DNA of 64,000 bases, taken from positions 943,001-1,007,000 of the forward strand of contig CAJNDT010004668.1 in assembly GCA_905221615.1 (NCBI GenBank), written 5' to 3'. This DNA comes from Symbiodinium sp. CCMP2592. Its lineage: Eukaryota; Sar; Dinophyceae; Suessiales; Symbiodiniaceae. Of the stretch, positions 28,615-42,208 are shown piece after piece (the first letter of the stretch is position 1; every line of letters starts with the position of its first letter). The translations under genes were made by a program, and so were the position numbers. Below the pieces are notes generated by a model. The model had not been told where the DNA came from. It worked only from the letters and a program-made list of their open reading frames with translations, and ran no database searches.

Positions 28615-31600
28615 CAAAACAGGGTTTTGAGCATACTTCAACATGGCCTGGAGATAAATTCAGAGGTGCTGGAAATGGAGAGAGCACCCACTTTTGCCAC
28701 AACTTCCCAGCATGTGGCTTCTCAGCAGAAAAAAACCAACGCGTTAAAGAGACTACCTGAAGACGGGCATATCTCTAGAACTCCGAGCAACACGAACCCG
28801 GAGCCCTGCACTAGATCCCCGAGCACTTCACTTAAGACCCTCCCTGTTCCCATGACCTGCCATGGACCTCACAGCAGCTGCTTGGCTCGTGGAGGGTGCC
28901 GAGGTTGAGCGGGAACTGGATGACATCGGAACCTTGCCTACGCAGGAAGGGTATAAGGATTGGGGTTTTCATCGGCCTCAGTAGTACTGGTTTAAAAGAA
29001 AGGGTGGATAAGGTTTAGGGATCGGTTCGGGGACGTGTGCGGGGCGGTCTGGAGTCGCGGGTGTTGGGATGTTGACCTAGGCAAGTACACCAGAAAGTAG
29101 TACTCCCGAACTACTGTGCTTGTGACGACTTTTGTTGTGACCACTCTGATTGTTAACAGTGCTTTTGGTACCATATCATAACATCAGCCGAATGTGTTTT
29201 TGCATTCCATCCTATGTAAGTCAAGTTCCCGTGCTCTTGGGGAGATCGCGTAGCTAGAGCCAAAAGGCTGACTGAACGCATCTTGGAGTGATGCAGTCTT
29301 CGAAGTGATGATCTGTGCAAGTTTTGGATGGCTGGCGTGTTTTGGCTTACTTCGTTTTCGATCTGTATTTGTCAGTCTCGACACTGGCACCCGAGTGGGT
29401 GCACAACACACAGAGGCCCTGCTGCAAACTATCCCGAAGCCTGCACGGAAAGGCATGACTACTTTACTTTCGGTCGAAGGTAAGACACAATACCATCGTA
29501 ATTTTCTCTGCATCTTCTGTTTCTAGTAACTAGTATAGAGGGTCCTTGGAAGACTATCCGTTCTAGTATATCAGCTCACAAGAATCTCAGGAAACATCTG
29601 GATCCGGGGTCACATCACGCGCGTCCTCGACGGAAGACAGCTCGGGGCTGAGAGCTCGGTGCGTGCACGGAGAAGCCGCAAGGTGCAGGTTCAGGTTCGG
29701 GAGTTGTGGTTTATGGGAGTCTGGGTTGAGGGGTTAGGATTCAAGTTCTAGGCTTGTGGGGTTGAGGGTTAGGGCTACGGTTCGTTAAGTTCGCTTGTTT
29801 TTGGGGTGCCTGACATAGTAGAAGGGAGTCGACAATCGTGAGGATCCGGAATGTCATCATGAATTGAAGCAGCCCCCACAATGGATGTGGCATGGTGCTC
29901 ACGTGGTGCCGTAACTGTCGACGTCTATGCTACAGAGGATCTGGATCCCTTGGGAGAAAGCTCTTATTGGGATTCGGCATTTGGGCTTAAACCCTAAACC
30001 CTAAACCCTGCTTTGTGCAAGCCTCCTACCGAGGCGGACCCTTGGACGCAAGGAAAGGGGCAGTGCATTAAAAGAAAAACCCTAAACCCTATAAACCCTA
30101 AACCTTTTTTTTTGGAGGGGGAGGAGGGGGACGGCAATTGAAGCAGCTTCCGACTTCGAAGGCTCCTGGGCTTAGTGGGGGGGGCTGCCTTATACTTAGG
30201 AGATCGCCAGTCAGGGTCTGCGTCTCCCAAGGGTTTAGGGTTTACGGTTTAGGGTTTAGGGTTTGGGGAAGTGCAAGAGTCTGTCAACCAGGCTTGTGGA
30301 CCTCAGCTACCACGACGGGACCGGGGAGCAGGATGTGCCGGTGCCTGGGCTCAAAGTTGCTTGTTGCATATCTGCATTGATCCACACTGAGTCTAGTTGA
30401 GACGCTTATAGTCTTCACTGGCAGTGTGGCATGGGGCATGAGAGAACTTCAGGAAGCTTTGCGAATCAAGTCTTAAGTCCAGTCTCAGATCTACCTGCCA
30501 GAACTTACCGGACCAGCTCTTACGGATGTGTTCTCAGCCAGCTGTCCATTCCGCTGAGGTCGCGGACCTCAGACCACTGCTGCCTGCGGCCTTCTCCCCA
30601 CCTCAGAGACAGAGTGTCTCCCCTTCCAAGGTCCAGCTCATCCGAAGCAGTGCGACACTAATCATCCTATGGAAGTTCATGTGTAGGCTCCATGAGGGGG
30701 TTCGTGGACCCTGGCGGCTTGATTCTCTGTGCACATCGAAAGCAGAGCCCCGAAATGCAGGCTCCCTTGCATGTACATGGAACCCGTCTCAGATAAACTG
30801 CATCAGTGTCGAGAGGATCGCGGCACTCCGGCACCACCGCCTCCGCCACCAAGTGCTCCAGAGGAGGCAACGCGGTGGTCGAATTGAGTTTCCAACACTT
30901 CATTTGGAGTCCAAGAATCGCAGTTAAACCGTCGACATCTCATCACCACGACTCAACCACGAAGCCAACCACCGAAACAAGGCCCGAAACCCTGACGGCC
31001 CTAACGCACACTTAGCTTTTTCCACCGAGGAGCTGGCACGTCCCAGTCCCAGTCCCTCCCTCACGCAGCGAATCGCTGCGCTCCGTGCAGAGGCAGGTCT
31101 ACTGGTGTCTCGACATTGATGTAAACAAGTGTATGGGGCCAGCAAAGCGCTGTGGAGCACGGAATTTTATCAGGTCTTTGGTCGGAACGTCGCAGAACTG
31201 ATTTGATGGGCACCTCATACCGAGGACCGGAATGTCCAGACGTTGAAGGAGCGGCAGGACTGCTCTCCAATCCTACTCGGAGTATTCAGGGTTAGATGTC
31301 TCGTCAAGACAAGCCGAGGCCCGCTCTATAAGAGTAGTCTGCACCGACGGAGACTTCACCTGTGCTTTTCGATGCTTTTGGTGACCCCAAGCTGCAGACA
31401 GCCTGCCGCCTGATGCTAGCATCCTCAGTAATTATGAGGACCGCCCCTCTTTGTGAAACTGCCAAACAGGATTCGAGCCTTGCGGCCCTCGAGACTGCGA
31501 ATCAGGGCGTTTCCGAGGTGCACTAGGGAGTTGCATCGGGCCGCACGGAAATCTGCGCATAACATCGCGAAACTACCGTGTGCTAAGGTCTCTTTCAATA

Positions 31601-32454
31601 CGACGGTGTCGGGTTTTCAGTAACTGCGGGCGGCAAGCCCTTTTGGAGGAAATCGTGGAAGCCTTTCTTGACGCTTGATTCGCCACGAAACTGGCAGGCA
31701 GCATGCCACACAACGTAGAACCCACAACGGCTGCGATGATTGTTACAGTACACGCACACTCGGTGCATACCATGAAAACTTTGCCCGATGTCTTTGCTTC
31801 CCCAAAAACACCAAACTAGTTATATAAAATGCACCAAACCGATGTGGATTTTCAACAGCCTGCTTCCCGATGCGCCAGGCGCAGTCTGGTCTGAGCCAGC
31901 GGATGAACTCCGCCAATGAGTGTGGCTGGGTCCGAGAAGATCCCAAGGAGCCCCAAACTCAATTCCACTGGGCAATGCTTATATACCTCATAGTATGCAG
32001 GCTATACACACTATACACATAGATAGATAGATAGGTAGAGATAGATGGACAGATAGAAAACCGATCGATCGATGGATGTATCGAGAGATAGAACACCAAT
32101 TGCGACGTAGTCTAGTCTAGTCTAGCCCAAAGCTCGTTGGCGATTATTCCGAGAAGACTTCTGTGAAAGCACTTGGATTGATCGGGTTGGATTAGAATAG
32201 AAACGAGTCGATAGATACCGGGGTACAGAGCCGGAGAGATGCATACATAACTACACGCATAATTTCATACACACCTACCTACCAGCCACGACCCCTCACC
32301 CACCCATATAATTAACCAAGACTTGCAACGAACTGAGGCTTGTCCGACATCCAGGGCCTTGTCGCCGAGGCCAAGCGGATCCTCGCCGATGCAGCCAGCA
32401 GCTAGACCTGCCGTCTCCTACACTTACCTTTGGCTAGTAGGGCATGGAAGAATG

Positions 32455-32460
32455 GTAGTG

Positions 32461-32502
<42 letters not shown>

Positions 32503-32503
32503 C
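32455..32503. repeat. (GTA)n microsatellite
   Basis: About 15 near-perfect GTA units; a Val-rich frame through it is an artefact. Confidence 0.95.
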
Positions 32504-33658
32504 TTGTACCCCGTTTCTCCATTCCCTATACAAACCAAGGGTAAGTACAGGGTCTGACGCCTTGGGATTCAGACTGAAGGTTTACTGAGGGGTCGTCATC
32601 TCAAGGATTCAGAGTCTCAGGGCTCTCAAGTTGAGTTCGTTTTGGTTGACAAGGCTTTGGGTAAGGATCCAAGGATCACGACGGAATCACTCGCGGTTGT
32701 ACGTATACGCTCCATGGACTGGACAGTCTGGCTGAACTATTACGATTTCCTCCACCTCTCAGCTTTTTTCACCAAGGCAACTCCGGTTTTCGAGACCTGG
32801 CCGTCCTGGACCGACTGCGGCAGAGCGTGGGACGCGGATCAGGACCTTCAGAGGCTCTTCGCAGAGAATGCCGGCAGCAGTTGCAGTTGACTCCGAGGCG
32901 CTAGGAGGAGTTTAAGGTGCCTCATATAGGGACATTCGGTGCATGTGTGTTGCCGTCAAAGTTCTGGGAATGTGTACTGATCATACCGGCAGGTCAGCAC
33001 CATCGACGGCCACGAGGTCATTGAGGCTGAAAATATCACGCACTAGTGCAATAAGGGCATCCGTTTCGTTTATTCCTGGCTTGGCATGCATTTTCCAGTG
33101 CAACATGCAATTCCTTGTCTTATCGTCGTGGGCAACAGACACCTCGTGCAATTCTCTTCATGCACTTGCATTGGCAAACAGGCCCTTCGAGCATTCTGGC
33201 TCCTGAACAACTGAAAAACCCATTCTGCGACACACAACGAATCATGTACTGCCCCAATGTACCGGCGATGAGCCAGGTGTTTACTAGAAACACTAACAAC
33301 ATGATCTGTATAGAGAACATTGAACATGCAGCACCTTCACGTGCCCTCGATGCTACCCTGCTACCCTTCCTTTGTGCTACCCTTATAACCCCTTATATAA
33401 CTTATAGCAAAAGAATCTAAGAGTTAACCCCGTCGCATCTACGCGCGGATGCTTTGCAGGCCTGGGTGCCAGCCCCGACGAGCTCCCGAGGCACCTGCGC
33501 GCAGCCGAGCTGCAAGCAGCCACGCAGAACGAGACAAAAAGACGGAGCACGAAGAGACTAATGTAGGAACCTTAGTAAAGGCCCTAAGGTTTTTAAAACA
33601 GGTTCCTACATCAGAAAGCAAGAGCAGTAGCAATAGCAGTTATGTTTTTGTCATTTCA

Positions 33659-33670
33659 ATTCTCTCTCTC

Positions 33671-33710
<40 letters not shown>

Positions 33711-33719
33711 GCTCTCTCT
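33659..33719. repeat. (CT)n microsatellite
   Basis: About 30 CT units with two CG interruptions; it gives spurious Ser/Leu and Arg/Glu frames. Confidence 0.95.
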
Positions 33720-35084
33720 GTGTTCCTTCCTCTTCGGTACTTGTCTGTGGATGAACATCTCAGGTTGTGCACCACGCTGCGCCTTAGCGGCTTCCCCTGG
33801 CCCAGCGTGTTGGAGACGGCAGTGGAGTGGGTGCGACACCACCAGGCACTCCGTCGGGGGTGTTATTGGTTTTCTGGTTGCAGGGTCATGGAGATTTCTG
33901 CCATGTTTGAAGAATAACCTCTCGATGGTTCTCAAGTGTTTAAATCCACCATTCTCCGCGACTCTCATCTCATGTGTTCGCAGGCTCGTCGTGAACCGCA
34001 GAGTGTCGGGCCTCCAACCCTTCCAGTGTCGCACGTTCTAAGAGATGTGTCCACCCTTTCCTTTCGGAGAGTCCCGACGATCCTGCCGAGGCATTGGGAT
34101 TTGACCCAATCCTGATGTTCATGGACGAGCCGGATCCTTCAAAAACAAGCTCTTTGGCATCTGCGCTGGCAGAGAGCCTCAGCTGCTCAGACAGGGCCCC
34201 GGGGTGCGCAGCACATGGCTGTTGAGATGCATTTGTTTCTAATCGTTGCTCTGGCTCTAAGTCTCTCAGTCTCTCAGTTCTGATCGAGTGCGAGCCACGT
34301 ATACCGCACTCACAACACTTCACGGTGCTCCACACCGCAGCCCTCAGGAACCACGAACTGAAACTCCCTGCCCGAAATCGAGCTGCCCCTGCAAACCACC
34401 AGAAAACCCATGACTCCATGACTATGATCCCTCAGAGCTCCAAACTCCCATGAATCCACTTAATGCCATTCATGAGTCTTCTCGACCTCGCCAGCTTCCA
34501 GGAGCGGTCTCTCCGCGCACCTTGTGGCCGAGGCGACAGGGAAAATTCGCATTCTGGGGCTAAGGGAGTTGATAGTTTCTGGGCTTAAGGGGTCTAGTAG
34601 GAGTTTTGGATGTGAGAGCTTGTGTAGTCAGGTCGGTGTGTCTGGCGTATTTTGGCAATGTAGGGGTTCACACTGTGGGTTTAATGACGCTGTGGGGTTT
34701 TCATGCCTCAGAGTTCGAGGTTTGGCGATTCAGAGTCATCGACCGGGAGGTTCGGGCCGTTAGTGCTTATGGGGTTGCCGTGCGGTAACCAAACTAGCTG
34801 AAAGAAAGCTGTAGACATGTACACAGAGGAAGCACGCGGGATGGGATGGCAGCTATCACCAAAGGGCTCCATGGCTGGGTGGAGGTGGTGGGATCCCAAG
34901 TAAGAGTCCGGATACCTTTAAAGGATCCGTAATCCTAACCGTCTTGATCCCACGTTTTGCGGCCTCCAATCTTAGAGCTGCGTAGAATCATCGGTATAGG
35001 ATCTCTCCAGTTTCGTTCCATATGTGAATCGTTTACGAAGTCTGAACTGTTGTGTCCGTCGAGGACACCCGAAACTTACCTTAA

Positions 35085-35217
35085 GGGTCCATGTACCCAA
35101 GTAGTATATAATGCAGTATATACTTGGGCCCCAAAGTACCTACATAGGGACTACTTTAAGGCCAAAGTATATACTATATATATATATGTATATACACACT
35201 ATGTGGGTACATGGACC
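35085..35217. mobile_element. MITE-like palindrome
   Basis: GGGTCCATGTACCCA at the left and TGGGTACATGGACC at the right form the terminal inverted repeats of a 133-bp element with a TA-rich centre. The outer bases match the GGGTCC end of the group seen at 28524 and 44432. Confidence 0.7.
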
Positions 35218-35512
35218 GATGGGGTTAGAATCCCAAGCCGACAGGACGAAATGCGGGCTGGCTGGCTGCAGGCAGGTTCGCTCTGGGAGGCGGGCTCGGA
35301 GGTGTTGGGGGTTTAGGGTTTAGGGTTTCAGAGGCCAGCGAACACTCCTCAGCAGCAGGGCCTTCTCGTTTGACGAGGGGCTGGCACACAATCCAAGCCC
35401 ATGCTGAAAAAGGGCGTGAGAGGCAGCCCACAGCTCGATTGGAGGATTAGAGTGAAGGTGGAATCGCGTCAACAGCAAAATCTGTTTCTCGCAGTCTCTC
35501 TGTATGCCTCCT

Positions 35513-35551
<39 letters not shown>

Positions 35552-35616
35552 CTCTCTCACTCTCTCACTCTCTCTCTCTCTCTCTCTGTCTCCCCCTCTC
35601 TCTCTGTCTCTCTCTG

Positions 35617-35680
<64 letters not shown>
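35513..35680. repeat. long (CT)n microsatellite
   Basis: About 165 bp of CT units with occasional CA, GT and CC interruptions. Confidence 0.95.
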
Positions 35681-35684
<4 letters not shown>

Positions 35685-37589
35685 CGTTTCGTATCCGAAC
35701 AGCAGGAGTTCCGGCATCAGGTCGAGACTGAGCTCAGCGCGCTTCTCGCCAGGATAGGTCCTTAAACTATATTCTAGTCTGGTAATCCTTCGACGGTAGC
35801 ATGGCCACACGCTGCCAGGCAGGTGGTAATATAAGGGCCATGATAATTAGAATAGGGTTTGGGGGCCCATTATACCTCCATTTACACAATTTAAGGGAAC
35901 TCCCAAAATAGCACATGTAATTGTAAGGCTCCTATATCAGGTTCGACTTGCTTCGGAGAGCATGGTCTCTCAGAAGCTGCCTCCGAGCAGTGCTAATCAA
36001 AAGTTAAGGGGGAGCCAACTTGTGCCCTAATTGACACAGGGGCCTTAACAACTACCTATATTAGTTTTGGGGCTCCTTACTAGAATTATTGTAGAATATA
36101 CCACAAAACCCTAGTTTAATTATTCAGGCGCCTAGATCATACAGTTCTCCTACGGCGATGCACCCAGGAAGCAGATCCTGAACTGTGCAAGCGCACTCCG
36201 TTTCTGCCGTTCCTGCTCAGAGCCTCAGGCTGCATTTTGCTATGTCTTGTGGGAGTTCTCTTATTTTGGGGTCCTTTTCATAAGGGTGCCGGACTGAAAA
36301 GAACCCTGATTTAGAAAACTACCTATGTAGTCATGTGGCTAGTTCCGTAAATCAGGGTCGGGTGCTTTTTTGGGTCCTTTTCATATGGGTGCCGTACTAC
36401 ATACTTCGACCTAAAAAGGAACCCTCAGTTGGAGAACTACCCATGTAAAACGGATGTTAGTTGGCTGTTTCGAGGCTTCGAGCTTCGGGGTCTTCATCCC
36501 GAAGGCTTGGGGCTTACACCTGTAGCCCCAAACAACCTACCATTCTTGGGTTTCGAATCGTGCCGATCCGGTAAGAGCTCGAGATGGCGACAGTCGGAAG
36601 CAGATCCCCCAAGCAGGGTATGCAGCATACGCATACTAGCAACCATGAGAAATCTGAACATGGTGACCACGTGCAAGATGTAAACACAGCATCACCGGAC
36701 CTATATCCAGGAACCAGCTCAATGGCTTCTGAGTGCAGACCTCGACGAGGCAGTCGTCATCGATGGTGACTCTTCTGAATCGTAGCCACGCCACTCCGAG
36801 CCCAGCTCTGTTTATTGAAAGCTGCAGCATGGCATGAGCTGCAGAATGCCTGCAGAATGCAGCTCCGTTTTGTGTTCTTTGCTTTAAGGCGATGTTGCAA
36901 GTCACTTCGGGTCTATTCCTGGCAACGTTGGCCAGGTTGTGTGGCTTGGCCCGCATGACGTTCATGTTGGAGCCTTGGCTACTCTTTCACGGCCTTCAAA
37001 CCCTGTGCCCTAAGCAATGTAATGAAGCGCCCAGGTACACAAACCACGAAGCTGTGACGGGTGCAGACGCGTGCTCCACCTGGTTCACGCAGGCTCTGTT
37101 CACCTTTTCTTCGCCACACCCTGGTCAATACAACCTTACAACACGAACTAGACACTGTGCCATAAGACTTCGTGCGACATAAACATATTCCCATGTGTTT
37201 CGTGGCCCAGCCCGAAAGAGGTCCAGCAGTTCAAGATCTCGCCTTTGACCAAGCTGCCCTTTATGGCCCGGCGGTTCCCGGATCATGATGAATCCCGGCC
37301 TGAGCGCAAAGCTTTGAGAAGTTGGGTCGGGAGGCTGTTGCACAGTAGTCCATATCTGTGATTCTGCAAGAAACACCAAATCCCAAGGGTATGTACGGCA
37401 GCATCGTTCTTGAAATCCAGTCAGGCCTGCCTCATGTGGGCTTCACAGATTGTCGCCAGCGACCCGTTAAGGTCGTCTAAATCCTCAAGCCCAGGAAGAG
37501 CCACAGATCCTGGATCATCCCGAGGGCGTCGGCGAGAATACCCTCGCCTACTGGAGGCCCCTTCTGCTGTCCTTGAGGTCTCTCTTGAA

Positions 37590-37700
37590 TTGGGAGTTTC
37601 CGAAAATTAGGGGTACTTCATTTCGGGGTCCTTATAATAAGGATCCTACTAGTTAGGGTAATTACCATATTAGGGTCACCTATTCTCGGAAATTCCCAAA
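37590..37700. mobile_element. MITE-like element, TTTCCGAAAAT family (copy 1)
   Basis: Left end TTGGGAGTTTCCGAAAAT; right end is its inverse ATTCTCGGAAATTCCCAAA. GTCCTTATAATAAGGATCCT forms a small inner palindrome. A second copy is at 57598-57752. Confidence 0.75.
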
Positions 37701-38636
37701 TGCTTCTGGGTTGCTGGTTGACAATAACTGGAGAGCCTCGGTTCATCATCTGCAAAGGATCGTCTAGGAAGGAAGTAGGAAGCCAACTCCAAAGGAGGGT
37801 CTGAGGAGGTCCAGGGCTCAGGGCGTATAGGGTTTACACATGTTCCGGCTTAAAGGGCTTATATAGGATGTGGCTAGGGCGTTTTAGGCTCTGGGATGGG
37901 TTCCGCCCAAGGTTCCCTTCTTCTGTCCGCCGCCTTTGCATCACACCAGGCGCATACATTGACATGTTTTAAGATCTCTACATAAGCAGGTTCTATCTTC
38001 CAGCAGACAGAGAAGGGCAGACGCATAGGTAGGTAGTACAGGGGCCTTATTTCTTAATTACCTATACTATTTTGGGGGCTCCTTATTATTACAGTATAGT
38101 GGGCCCCAAAAACCTGTTCTAAGGCCCCTATATTATGAGGTATACCACAAAACTTGGATGATAGCTCTCCGAGCTTCAGCCTGACAGGGCGCAGAACGCA
38201 CGCCTGGCGGAACAATACAACTTCCGAAAGAGAGCTGCCGGTGCAAGCTGCGACTTGCCCGAAAATGAGGGATTGAGGGCTCGGGGCGGATCAACTTCAA
38301 CGAATTTCACGGCCATTTAATTAGGGTTTATGGTTTCAGAGTTTAAGACTTTAGGAACAGTCTGAGCGCGCAGCAACTCTTTGAGGCTGCTCCTCGGAGC
38401 CCGCAGGAACCCCTCTTTCATGGGGCAGTATACGTGTCTCCAGGCATTGCGACCTACCGTGCCCTGCTTCCCCGCTCTGCGCTTTGGGGTGAGAGTTTGT
38501 GTTTCGTAGCTCGAGTCCAGCTAGAGTTTTTTAAACTGTCACCCTTAACCTACATGTGATTATAGGCCCGAAGCATCCCTAACCCCTGAACTCTGTAAGC
38601 TTTGAAACCTCGGCCGTAGATCCTGAACAGGCCCTA

Positions 38637-38777
38637 CTTACAGGCCCAGGAGACTTAGTAAGTAGGTTACAAGTATATAGAGCTTTAAGATGGTATAAGT
38701 AATTACCCTAATTAAATGGAGTTACCCAAGTATAGCCCTGCTTACAACCGACTTACTACGTCCCCTGGGCCTGCAAG
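38637..38777. mobile_element. MITE-like element, CAGGCCCAGGGGACTTAGTAA family (copy 1)
   Basis: The left end ACTTACAGGCCCAGGAGACT and its inverse at the right (ACGTCCCCTGGGCCTGCAAGT) frame a 141-bp element. Inner sequence GGAGTTACCCAA is shared with the copy at 46795. Confidence 0.75.
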
Positions 38778-41700
38778 TAAACCCTATAAGCCCTAAACCG
38801 CAGGCAGCTACTTCGATGGTTATGTCCGCGGAAAGGCCGCCGTCCGGCTCGAGGCGATCAACGAAGCATCGAGGCTTTCAGGGTTTTGGGGTTTGGGCGT
38901 TCGGGGGTTTGTTTTTTTGTTTTGGGGGAGTTTGTGCCGTTTTGGGGTTCCCGGGCTTCGGTTTTGTGGCTTTGTGTTATGGGGGTCCAGGCTTTAGGAT
39001 GTCGGATATCGGCCATATGCAGTTTTGAAGAGTTAGTTTGGCAAGGCCTGGTGTGCACCGGTGGCTGGAGCTTTCTCCTGGCTTCAACACTGTGGTGACC
39101 CACCCTGGCAGCGCCTCCATGCTCCACTACCTGAACTGTGGAGGCCGATTACAAGCGCGAGCCGTGTGAGTCATCCCAAGAATCCTCATACAGAAGCCTA
39201 AGCAATTCCACAGGGCTCCTTATTCTCAGTATACGAAAAAGACCACAACCGTAGTATAATTATTAAGGCTCTGGTATTTTCTTCATGTCCGGCCTTCATG
39301 TCTGATGCCTGAAAGCCTGGGAGGATTGGATTGGTTTGAAGCCAAGTGACCTGGACTTCAATTGGAGGGGTAAGCTTCAGATTACTTTGTGTGATTAATG
39401 CTTCCTACCTGAGCAGTTGTCATAGAGACGCCATGAAAGCAGGTACGAAAGTAGATCTGCGTTGCAGTCAAGGTACCAAATCCGGGGCTCCGAGGAAGCC
39501 AACCGCCTCTGGTTCCATGTCCTAGCGCAGGACTACTCAACCGATTGCAGGTTCGGTTATGGCAAATTTCCGGCAGGAACAGATCAGGGCAGCACAATCC
39601 AATTGGATGTACCCACAACACTTTGCATTGACACGGTAGGTGGCTGCATGAACCAGGGGGTCAACAGAGTGCAGAGAGTGGCTTGTAGGCTGCTTCATGC
39701 GTGAGATGCTGCATATCTGTACACTGAGATGCAAAAGTGATGTGGCCAGATGCGTTTGATGCCAGGAGCGTGCGAAGATGGGGCGAGCAGCACTGAAGGA
39801 GTTGTACGATGATGTCGTTCGGCTCCGTTCAAAAGCTCGTGCCGGTCTTGCTAATCTGTATACAGATACGTATAGTTCATGATCATAATATTTCTTACCC
39901 CGAAACCCCATTTCAACAGTAAATCCACTGTATCCAGTCCTGTCGAGGCTCTCTCGAATTGTTGAGCCCTCATCCTCTCAGGTCTTGTCGGTTCCTCAAG
40001 CTGCCTTGGACGCGCAGGTCGATGAAGGCAGAAGTGGTGGACTACAGAGTTTATGGGGTTTTAGGGGTTGGGGCAATTGGTATGAGTAGGGTTTATGGGG
40101 TTTAGGGCAGTCCCAGTTAAAGGTCCAGGCTTTGGGCCTGTCTCAGACAACCCCTGGGGGAGTGCGAACGCAACGATCGACATCTTCCAAATATTCAAGA
40201 TGGGTGTTGCTCATGTCGCATGCAGAGACCTGAGGATTAGTTTGTCCTCCAGTTCCGTTTTGTGACGATGCTTTCGATTTATGCACAGATGTGAGCATCA
40301 TATATGGTCGTCCTTTTTCACAACGGTAGCTGTGGACAAATTGATGGCTACCTGTGCGAGGCTTCGTTTCCTCCCTGGGGCTGGCGATTCCGTCCAGCCA
40401 GGCGCGAACTGCCAGCGGGTCGCTTCAATTCGAGCCACTGCCATGCCAGCAGTTCGGAAACGCGCCGCTCACAAAAAAACGAAATAGAAGGGAGTTTATT
40501 ATCACTTGCCGCCAGGCGTTGGCCTCTGCCTTTCGAGGCTTTTGGGGCTGGGCAGCTGTGGGACTCGGGGATGGCCTGTATGTGTCGTGGAGGCACGTAA
40601 TGAATTGATTATGTAAGTATACAGTGTCTGGATTTGGGATTTAGTCGGTTTATTTGAGGTGGGCCAACCTGTGCAAAGCTTGTTGCTCTCTTAAAGACCA
40701 TTGTATGCTTGACGGCCTGTATAGCAGTTAACGGTTAAAACCTCATGACCAGCGACCTATCCCTTAAGCCCTACTGCAAACCAATTAACCGAGGTTCATA
40801 TCCCGTTGGCTTCTGGCCTCGCAGATTCCCCAGGCCCGGCAGTTCATTCAGAATTAGCGGTTAGGCCTAGGCAAGACGGGACGTGCTTTTTTCTGTGGGC
40901 TTTCAAAAAGCCAGTGTTAAGACTGTGATTTCGAAGGTTGTGCCATGAGCCCAGCATCTCAAAGCTTGCTAAATCAGAAGCCAAAGGCCAGAGAGTAGCT
41001 TGCGCCAGAAGCTGAAGGTCATCTGCCTCTGCAGCAAGGCATGGATGCGGCCCAGGGCATGGGCAAGCCTGTTCGGTAACTTGGCGCCTGCGGGCTCCTA
41101 TCTCTGTGGCTGCTGGCTTCGATGGAAGTAAACGGATGTCAGGAAGGGGTAGCAAAGCAAAGCTCCTGAGTTGAACCCGAGTCATGCTACTGGTGAAGAA
41201 GCTTGGGTTTCTGTGATGGAGGCCCCGCATGTCGCAAGTACCCCTGGATTCGGCTTCCAGCTTCAATTGCATCATGCCTATTGGGTTTCCCGACAAGAAA
41301 AAGTTTTGGTCCATGCAGAGGCTCCAGCTAAACAAGAGTGAACTGAGAGTGAAGGGTGGCAACTGCTCGAGTGAATGCGCTTTTGGCCACGAGTTCGTGC
41401 TGTTCCTCTCTGCTTCGTACATGGAATCAAAAAGTTGTTCAGCCCCTTGAAGCTGACCCAAACCAAGTCTCGCGACTGGTATGTCTTTGTGTTTTTTTTT
41501 TCCCCCCCTGGTTGTTTCCTTGACAGGTATCTCTTATCTCCTGGGGAGTGCTGCGGTGGCCCCATGGTTCTGGGAGTCGAGACGCCGGTGCTTTGCGCGA
41601 CTGTTCCTCCGGGCCAGCGCGGTTGCCGGGCTATAACAACTGCGTGTGTGTCTATATGTGTGTTTTATATATACATAATATATATATATATATATACATA

Positions 41701-42208
41701 CAGATAGATAGACGTGGGCATGTCTAATAATACGCACAACAACAGATGCATATAGGTATTTGTGCCTTTTTATCTAACTCCTGTACACCCAGTACATGGA
41801 GAACATGAGGCCTCGGATCTTGGGCCGTCTCGTGACAAAATCCCACCACCGCAGAGCATCATATACGCGGCTCAGACACTTACTTAGCAGTGGCATGCCG
41901 TCCCTTTCATTTAAGCTGACCTGTCTGACTTTCATTCCTGGTTTCTGCTGCATGACAATCTTTACACACAACACGCTGTCTTTCGGTTCGGGGCCAAGGG
42001 TATGCCTGGACCCAACGCTGTCACCCAAATCGGGTCGTGTATTCGTGCACAGACTGCCGCTGTTGTACTCAATGCCTTGTCTCAGTGCTTGCACGACCAG
42101 AGGAAAGGCTGTATTCACACGGTCATGCCGCTTGTCTCAACTGTTGAGTTTCGTGATTACATGAAGCCTGGTGAGCGCAACATCTGTTAGGCCAGGCACT
42201 TCGGCAAG

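Larger units (their letters stand above)
27641..42208. other. gene-poor region with microsatellites and palindromic elements
   Basis: In 14.5 kb I find no open frame with convincing protein character; the longer frames are short, overlap on both strands, or come from simple repeats. Contents include palindromes at 28351, 28524, 35085, 37590 and 38637 and CCCTAAA/TTTAGGG tracts near 29990-30120 and 30228-30266. Microsatellites lie at 32019-32060 (GATA), 32455-32503 (GTA), 33659-33719 and 35513-35680 (CT), and 41666-41702 (TA). Confidence 0.6.

Noticed and set aside
33642-35757. Ser/Leu- and Arg/Glu-rich open frames
   Set aside because: They are translations of (CT)n/(GA)n microsatellites.
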